This document shows positions 59,971 through 64,000 of a stretch of 64,000 nt of DNA, piece after piece; within the stretch, counting starts at the first letter, position 1, and the number at the start of each line of letters is the position of its first letter. Location of the stretch: NCBI RefSeq assembly GCF_041051975.1, contig NZ_CP163435.1, positions 7,791,001-7,855,000 on the forward strand. The letters run 5' to 3'. A program made the translations under genes and the position numbers. The DNA is from Streptomyces sp. R21 (GTDB taxonomy: Bacteria > Actinomycetota > Actinomycetes > Streptomycetales > Streptomycetaceae). A model generated the notes under the pieces. It ran no database searches, had not been told where the DNA came from, and saw only the letters and a program-made list of their open reading frames with translations.

Positions 59971-60073
59971 CCGCAGCGGAAACAGCGAGCCGTCCGGCCC
60001 GAACCGAGGGGCGGACGGCCCGACTTGATCGCGCGCCCTGTCCGCGAGGGGAGCGCGGTCCTACCATGACCGT

Positions 60074-60505
60074 GTGAGTGACATCGACGCATGGGTGTGG
60101 TGGCTGATCGGCGCGGCCGGGCTCGGAATTCCCCTTGTGGTGACAGCAATGCCGGAGTTGGGCATGCTCGCCCTGGGAGCCGTCGCCGCCGCGGCCATCG
60201 CGGGACTGGGCGGCGGTGCCGTACTCCAAGTCCTCGTCTTCGCCGCCGTTTCGGTCGCGCTCATCGCGGTCGTACGCCCGATCGCCAACCGACACCGCAA
60301 CCAACGGCCCCAACTCGCCACGGGCATCGACGCGTTGAAGGGCAAGCAGGCGGTCGTCCTGGAGCGGGTGGACCACGCGGGCGGCCGGATCAAGCTCGCC
60401 GGAGAGGTCTGGTCGGCCCGATCCCTCGACGCCGAACAGGCCTACGAGCCAGGGCAAGAGGTGGACGTCGTGGAGATCGAGGGAGCCACGGCGATCGTCA
60501 TGTGA
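60074..60505 (+). CDS. NfeD-like membrane protein
   Basis: A 143-aa protein: three membrane helices (about residues 8-25, 30-45, 50-68), then a small OB-fold domain (about 85-143: GIDALKGKQAVVLERVDHAGGRIKLAGEVWSARSL). This is the short NfeD (NfeD1b/STOPP) type, usually encoded next to SPFH proteins, and here the SPFH gene is next. They are thought to form membrane microdomain complexes. GTG start. Confidence 0.9.
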   Translation: MSDIDAWVWWLIGAAGLGIPLVVTAMPELGMLALGAVAAAAIAGLGGGAVLQVLVFAAVSVALIAVVRPIANRHRNQRPQLATGIDALKGKQAVVLERVDHAGGRIKLAGEVWSARSLDAEQAYEPGQEVDVVEIEGATAIVM

Positions 60506-60636
60506 CCTCGTACAACGCAACTGAACCGAACGCCCCACGTCGCAGACGACGGTCTGTCAGACTCGTCCAGCAAGATCTTCAACAACCATAAGATCTTCAG
60601 GGAATACCGAGGCGGAGAAGGGTACGGGGAGCAACG

Positions 60637-61602
60637 ATGGAACCGATCATCATCGTCCTGATCATTCTGGTGGTGTTGGTCTTCATCGCCCTGATCAGGA
60701 CCATCCAAGTCATTCCACAGGCGAGCGCCGCCATCGTCGAGCGGTTCGGCCGCTACACGCGGACACTCAACGCGGGCCTCAACATCGTCGTCCCGTTCAT
60801 CGACTCGATCCGCAACCGCATCGACCTCCGCGAACAGGTCGTGCCCTTCCCGCCGCAGCCGGTGATCACCCAGGACAACCTGGTGGTCAACATCGACACC
60901 GTCATCTACTACCAGGTGACCGACGCACGCGCCGCGACGTACGAAGTCGCCAGCTACATCCAGGCGATCGAGCAGCTCACCGTCACCACGCTCCGCAACA
61001 TCATCGGTGGCATGGACCTGGAGCGCACCCTCACCTCCCGCGAGGAGATCAACGCGGCCCTGCGCGGCGTCCTCGACGAGGCCACCGGCAAGTGGGGCAT
61101 CCGCGTCAACCGCGTCGAGCTCAAGGCGATCGAGCCGCCCACCTCCATCCAGGACTCGATGGAGAAGCAGATGCGCGCCGACCGTGACAAGCGCGCCGCG
61201 ATCCTCACCGCCGAAGGTACGCGCCAGGCGGCGATCCTCACCGCCGAGGGTGAGAAGCAGTCCCAGATCCTGCGCGCCGAAGGTGAGGCCAAGGCCGCCG
61301 CCCTGCGCGCCGAGGGCGAGGCCCAGGCCGTCCGTACGGTCTTCGAGGCGATCCACGCCGGCGACCCGGACCAGAAGCTCCTCTCCTACCAGTACCTCCA
61401 GATGCTCCCGAAGATCGCCGAGGGCGACGCCAACAAGCTCTGGATCGTGCCCAGCGAGATCGGCGACGCCCTCAAGGGCCTGTCCGGCGCCATGGGCAAC
61501 TTCGGCAACTTCGGCGGCGGTTCGGGCGGTGGCGGAAACTCCGGAGGGTCGTCCGGCTCCGGTGGCTCGGAGCGCCGCGAGAAGCCGTCGATCACCGACT
61601 GA
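60637..61602 (+). CDS. SPFH/band 7 domain protein (QmcA-like)
   Basis: A 321-aa protein with one N-terminal helix (IIIVLIILVVLVFIALI) followed by the SPFH domain (QVIPQASAAIVERFGRYTRTLN, PFIDSIRNRIDLREQV, VNIDTVIYYQVTD) and a long helical stalk rich in Ala/Glu repeats (AILTAEGTRQAAILTAEGEK). The C-terminal 35 residues are a Gly/Ser-rich tail. Stomatin-like proteins form large membrane-anchored cages that organise lipids or proteases. It follows the NfeD-like gene by 131 bases. A strong terminator follows. Confidence 0.93.
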   Translation: MEPIIIVLIILVVLVFIALIRTIQVIPQASAAIVERFGRYTRTLNAGLNIVVPFIDSIRNRIDLREQVVPFPPQPVITQDNLVVNIDTVIYYQVTDARAATYEVASYIQAIEQLTVTTLRNIIGGMDLERTLTSREEINAALRGVLDEATGKWGIRVNRVELKAIEPPTSIQDSMEKQMRADRDKRAAILTAEGTRQAAILTAEGEKQSQILRAEGEAKAAALRAEGEAQAVRTVFEAIHAGDPDQKLLSYQYLQMLPKIAEGDANKLWIVPSEIGDALKGLSGAMGNFGNFGGGSGGGGNSGGSSGSGGSERREKPSITD

Positions 61603-61620
61603 CGACGTCCACGTCTGTAC

Positions 61621-61662
61621 GTGACTGGGGCCCACCTCCCGCAGGAGGTGGGCCCCAGTCAC
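61621..61662. terminator. Perfect 19-bp bidirectional terminator
   Basis: 61621-61639 pairs exactly with 61644-61662 around CGCA, between convergent SPFH and HNH genes. Confidence 0.95.
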
Positions 61663-61669
61663 ACACACG

Positions 61670-62176
61670 TCACGCGGCGGGCTGTGCCAGCCACTCCGGC
61701 AGCGCCTCGAAGTCGTCCTGCCCCAGAGCCAGCAGCATCGCGTCCGCCGGCGTCGGCTCGAACGGCAGCCGCAGCAGCGGCATCCCGGCCTGCTCCGGCG
61801 TACGAGCCGCCTTGCGGTGGTTGTCCTCCGCGCACGAGGCCACCGTGTTCAGCCAGGAGTCCTGGCCACCCTGCGCCCGCGGCACCACGTGGTCCACGGT
61901 CGTGGCCCGCCTGCCGCAGTACGCGCACCGGTGCCGGTCCCGGACCAGCACGCCCCGCCTCGACCACGGAGCTTGTCTTCGGAAAGGCACCCGTACATAG
62001 CGGCAGAGCCTGATCACCCGGGGTGCGGGTATGTCCACCGCGGCGCCGCGCATGCGCAGTTCGGGGTGGGTCTGCTCGACGACGGCCTTGTCCTGCAGCA
62101 CCAGAACGACGGCTCGGTTCAACGTCACCGTCGACAGCGGCTCGAAGCTCGCGTTCAGTACCAGCGTGTCCCGCAT
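61670..62176 (-). CDS. HNH endonuclease
   Basis: A 168-aa protein. The HNH core is in RCAYCGRRATTVDHVVPRAQGG with the zinc CxxC pair, then SWLNTVASCAEDNHRKAART, which supplies the second Cys, the Asn and the His (with DH, N and H as the HNH triad). The N-terminal half (MRDTLVLNASFEPLSTVTLNRAVVLVL) is typical of a group of chromosomal actinomycete HNH proteins with unknown role, distinct from restriction or phage HNH. Terminator shared with the SPFH gene at its 3' end. Confidence 0.87.
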   Translation of the reverse strand: MRDTLVLNASFEPLSTVTLNRAVVLVLQDKAVVEQTHPELRMRGAAVDIPAPRVIRLCRYVRVPFRRQAPWSRRGVLVRDRHRCAYCGRRATTVDHVVPRAQGGQDSWLNTVASCAEDNHRKAARTPEQAGMPLLRLPFEPTPADAMLLALGQDDFEALPEWLAQPAA

Positions 62177-62309
62177 CCCAGCCCACCTCCCATGCGCACC
62201 GGCCCACCAGCTGGCGGGCTTGGATCAACTCTGGCCGGGCACGCCGAGATGGACAACGCAATATCTGTGCTCACCCGGGAACCACCCCCAGGCCCCCGGC
62301 ACAAAAAAT

Positions 62310-62345
62310 GCCCGCCTCTGATCACTTCCAAGACCAGAGGCGGGC
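62310..62345 (-). terminator. Rho-independent terminator after YbhB-type gene
   Basis: An 11-bp stem (62310-62320 with 62335-62345), followed on the minus strand by a run of six T after CA. The best canonical intrinsic terminator in the window. Confidence 0.92.
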
Positions 62346-62361
62346 AAACGTTCAGTGAACG

Positions 62362-62901
62362 TCAGTCTTCGGCGGGAGCCGCATACTCACCGATCAGCTG
62401 GGCACGCGCGAGCGTGTGGAACCGGAGATTGAAGCCGACGACCGCGGGACTCGCGTCCGCGTCCGGACCGAGCTTCTCCTGATCCACGGCGTACACCGTG
62501 AACACATACCGGTGCGCCGGGTCCCCGGCCGGCGGCGCGGCACCACCGAAGTCCTTCGACCCGTAGTCGTTGCGCGCCTGGACCGCGCCCTCCGGCAGCC
62601 CCTCGAACTTGCCGGTGCCCGCACCCGTCGCCAACTCCGTCACCGACGCCGGAATGTCGAACACGACCCAGTGCCAGAATCCGCTCCCCGTAGGGGCATC
62701 CGGATCGAAGCAGGTCACGGCGAAGCTCTTGGTCTCCGGCGGGAAGCCCTCCCATCGAAGGTGAGGCGAAGTGTTTCCGGCCGCGTAGACGTGCGCGTCC
62801 TTCAACACCCCACCCGGCTCGACATCCTCACTCGTGACCGTGAAGGACGGCACGGACGGATGGAAGTCGTGGGGAAGCGGCGGCCTCTTCAGCTCGGTCA
62901 C
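62362..62901 (-). CDS. YbhB/YbcL-type (PEBP) protein
   Basis: A 179-aa soluble protein of the phosphatidylethanolamine-binding / Raf-kinase-inhibitor-like fold. Landmarks are SPHLRWEGFPPETKSFAVTC near residue 47, FDPDAPTGSGFWHWVVFDIP, and AHRYVFTVYAVD towards the end. Bacterial members bind anionic or phosphorylated ligands; no physiological role is established. It is 50 bases downstream of the Spo0M gene on the same strand. Confidence 0.92.
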   Translation of the reverse strand: MTELKRPPLPHDFHPSVPSFTVTSEDVEPGGVLKDAHVYAAGNTSPHLRWEGFPPETKSFAVTCFDPDAPTGSGFWHWVVFDIPASVTELATGAGTGKFEGLPEGAVQARNDYGSKDFGGAAPPAGDPAHRYVFTVYAVDQEKLGPDADASPAVVGFNLRFHTLARAQLIGEYAAPAED

Positions 62902-62950
62902 CTCGGCACCTCCAAGTCGATGGAACAGTTTGTCGCGGACCCCAGGAACC

Positions 62951-63736
62951 CTAGAACCAGCTGCGCTTGCTGCCGACCTCGGAGAGCCACTGGTTCAGAT
63001 ACGCGGCCCAGTCCGTGCCCTGGTAGTCGTGCAGCCCCACCTGGAAGGAGCGGAACGAGTCGCTGCCCTCGCTGAACAGCCCCGGCTTCTTGTCCATCTC
63101 CAGGATGACGTCCATCTCGCGGTCGTCCGCGACGAAACTCAGCTCGACCTGGTTCAGCCCGCGGTACTGCGACGGCGGGAAGAACTCGATCTCCTGGTAG
63201 AACGGCAGCCGCTGACGCGTCCCACGAATGTGACCGCGCTCCATGTCCGCGCTCTTGAAGCGGAAGCCCAGCTGGATGAAGGCGTTCAGAATGGCCTGCT
63301 GCGCCGGCAGCGGGTGCACGTTGATCGGGTCCAGGTCGCCCGAGTCCACGGCACGCGCGATCTCCAGCTCCGTGGTCACACCGATGTGCATCCCGCGCAG
63401 GCTCTGCCCGTCGATCGTCGTGATCGGCGTCTCCCACGGGATCTCGAGCCCGAAGGGGACCGCGTGCACGGCGCCCGCCTGCAGCTCGAAGGCCCCACCG
63501 AGGCGCAGCTTGGTGAACTCGATGTCCTGCTTGTACTCCTGGTCGTCGTGGCCCTCGACCTCGACCTTGGCCTGAAGACCGACCGACAGACCCTCGATCT
63601 GCTGGTTCACGGACCCGCCCTGGATCCGCACCTCACCCTGGACGACGCCGCCCGGAACGGTGTTGACCTCGGTCAGCACCGTCTCGACCGAAGCCCCACC
63701 GGCTCCCATGCTCGCGAGCAGCCGCTTGAACCCCAT
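62951..63736 (-). CDS. Spo0M-like sporulation-control protein
   Basis: A 261-aa arrestin-fold protein: residues 1-130 form the N-lobe (MGFKRLLASMGAGGASVETVL, GGVVQGEVRIQGGSV) and the second half the C-lobe (TELEIARAVDSGDLDPINVHPLPAQQ, RLPFYQEIEFFPPSQYRGLNQ). Spo0M affects sporulation in Bacillus, and homologues are common in actinomycetes. Start at MGFKRLLASM; the upstream frame is not supported. Divergent from the glycosylase gene. Confidence 0.9.
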   Translation of the reverse strand: MGFKRLLASMGAGGASVETVLTEVNTVPGGVVQGEVRIQGGSVNQQIEGLSVGLQAKVEVEGHDDQEYKQDIEFTKLRLGGAFELQAGAVHAVPFGLEIPWETPITTIDGQSLRGMHIGVTTELEIARAVDSGDLDPINVHPLPAQQAILNAFIQLGFRFKSADMERGHIRGTRQRLPFYQEIEFFPPSQYRGLNQVELSFVADDREMDVILEMDKKPGLFSEGSDSFRSFQVGLHDYQGTDWAAYLNQWLSEVGSKRSWF

Positions 63737-63893
63737 GTCACTTCCTCCCCAGGCAACGCCTGTACTCCGTCTGAACCCTTGATCCATACAAACGCGATCC
63801 GGCCCCGGCCGGTTCCGCGTCCTCACCCTTCCAAGGGAGAGGCGGCCTGGCCAGCCCACAGACAGGAACCCGTCTGGACTACGCTCGTACGCC

Positions 63894-64000
63894 ATGATCG
63901 CGGCCCCTGACCGTACGCCCCTCACCCGGGAGTTCTTCGACCGCCCTGTAGTCGAGGTCGCCCCCGACCTCCTCGGGCGCATCCTCGTGCGCACCAGCCC
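63894..64000 (+). CDS. DNA-3-methyladenine glycosylase (AAG/MPG type), 5' end
   Basis: Only the first 35 residues are in the window: MIAAPDRTPLTREFFDRPVV then EVAPDLLGRILVRTS, matching the start of the AAG/MPG fold ('LTREFFDRPVVEVAPDLLGR..L'). The family excises alkylated bases by extrahelical base capture. The catalytic Glu and most of the protein are beyond the right edge. Confidence 0.85.
   Translation, partial: MIAAPDRTPLTREFFDRPVVEVAPDLLGRILVRTS

Overview
This 64 kb window is a high-GC (roughly 72% by eye) stretch of a Streptomyces chromosome. The evidence is two chaplin genes (short, secreted, cysteine-free), a streptophobe-family membrane protein, the 38-residue SGM_5486-type peptide behind an MFS transporter, many GTG/TTG starts, and strong third-position GC bias. 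The content is mostly conserved core or near-core streptomycete genes. I see no phage, insertion sequence, CRISPR array, tRNA/rRNA gene or large biosynthetic cluster. Both ends cut through genes: a class II aldolase-type 3' end at the left and a DNA-3-methyladenine glycosylase 5' end at the right.

Layout. 0-8 kb: aldolase tail, secreted alpha/beta hydrolase, conserved hypothetical, glyoxalase-fold protein, YpfJ-type zinc peptidase, ABC-F ATPase, 73-aa HTH protein, enoyl-CoA hydratase-like protein. 8-11.4 kb: an Asp23/Gls24 (alkaline shock) island, with a five-gene translationally coupled run ending in AmaP and a divergent partner gene. 11.4-16.2 kb: an SDR-fold protein without the catalytic Tyr/Lys, a GH15 glucoamylase-like enzyme, SURF1, a Cys-rich mini-protein and a DEDDh exonuclease with a BRCT domain. 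16.4-21.4 kb: a probable catabolic unit, with a TetR regulator divergent from an acetoacetate-decarboxylase-like enzyme, an SDR and two tandem PF04909-type amidohydrolases, and a perfect inverted repeat in the divergent promoter. 21.4-28 kb: metal transporter (VIT1/CCC1), fatty acid hydroxylase/sterol desaturase, lysoplasmalogenase, Zn-alcohol dehydrogenase, CopD-like protein, an oddly ordered CoA-transferase and a membrane protein. 28-31.2 kb: two tandem secreted subtilases. 31.6-36.2 kb: YjcH/ActP acetate uptake behind a Crp-like site, moaA and small proteins. 36.3-40.5 kb: tldD-pmbA-tyrS. 40.7-42.2 kb: fabG-fabI. 42.4-46 kb: a GntR/MFS/SGM_5486 unit, small proteins and SixA. 46-53 kb: serB, streptophobe, an FHA-FHA-ABC exporter and an SLT transglycosylase. 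53.3-57.2 kb: a coupled SDR / 52-aa ORF / QueA-like group, then a GAF histidine kinase and NarL-type regulator. 57.3-64 kb: chaplins, a hypothetical protein, an ABC ATPase, NfeD + SPFH, an HNH endonuclease, a YbhB-type protein and Spo0M.

The strongest unexplained signal is a 12-bp palindrome, CACGCGCGCGTG, found 12 times by eye in this window. Eight copies lie between 16.3 and 26.9 kb. It occurs in all three reading frames, on genes of both orientations, and once between genes. This looks like DNA-level selection rather than a peptide motif. Other points of interest are the 52-aa coupled ORF that duplicates the tail of the neighbouring SDR, the catalytically stripped SDR, and several well-placed operator-like palindromes. 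All functional names rest on motif recognition from the sequence; no database search was run.
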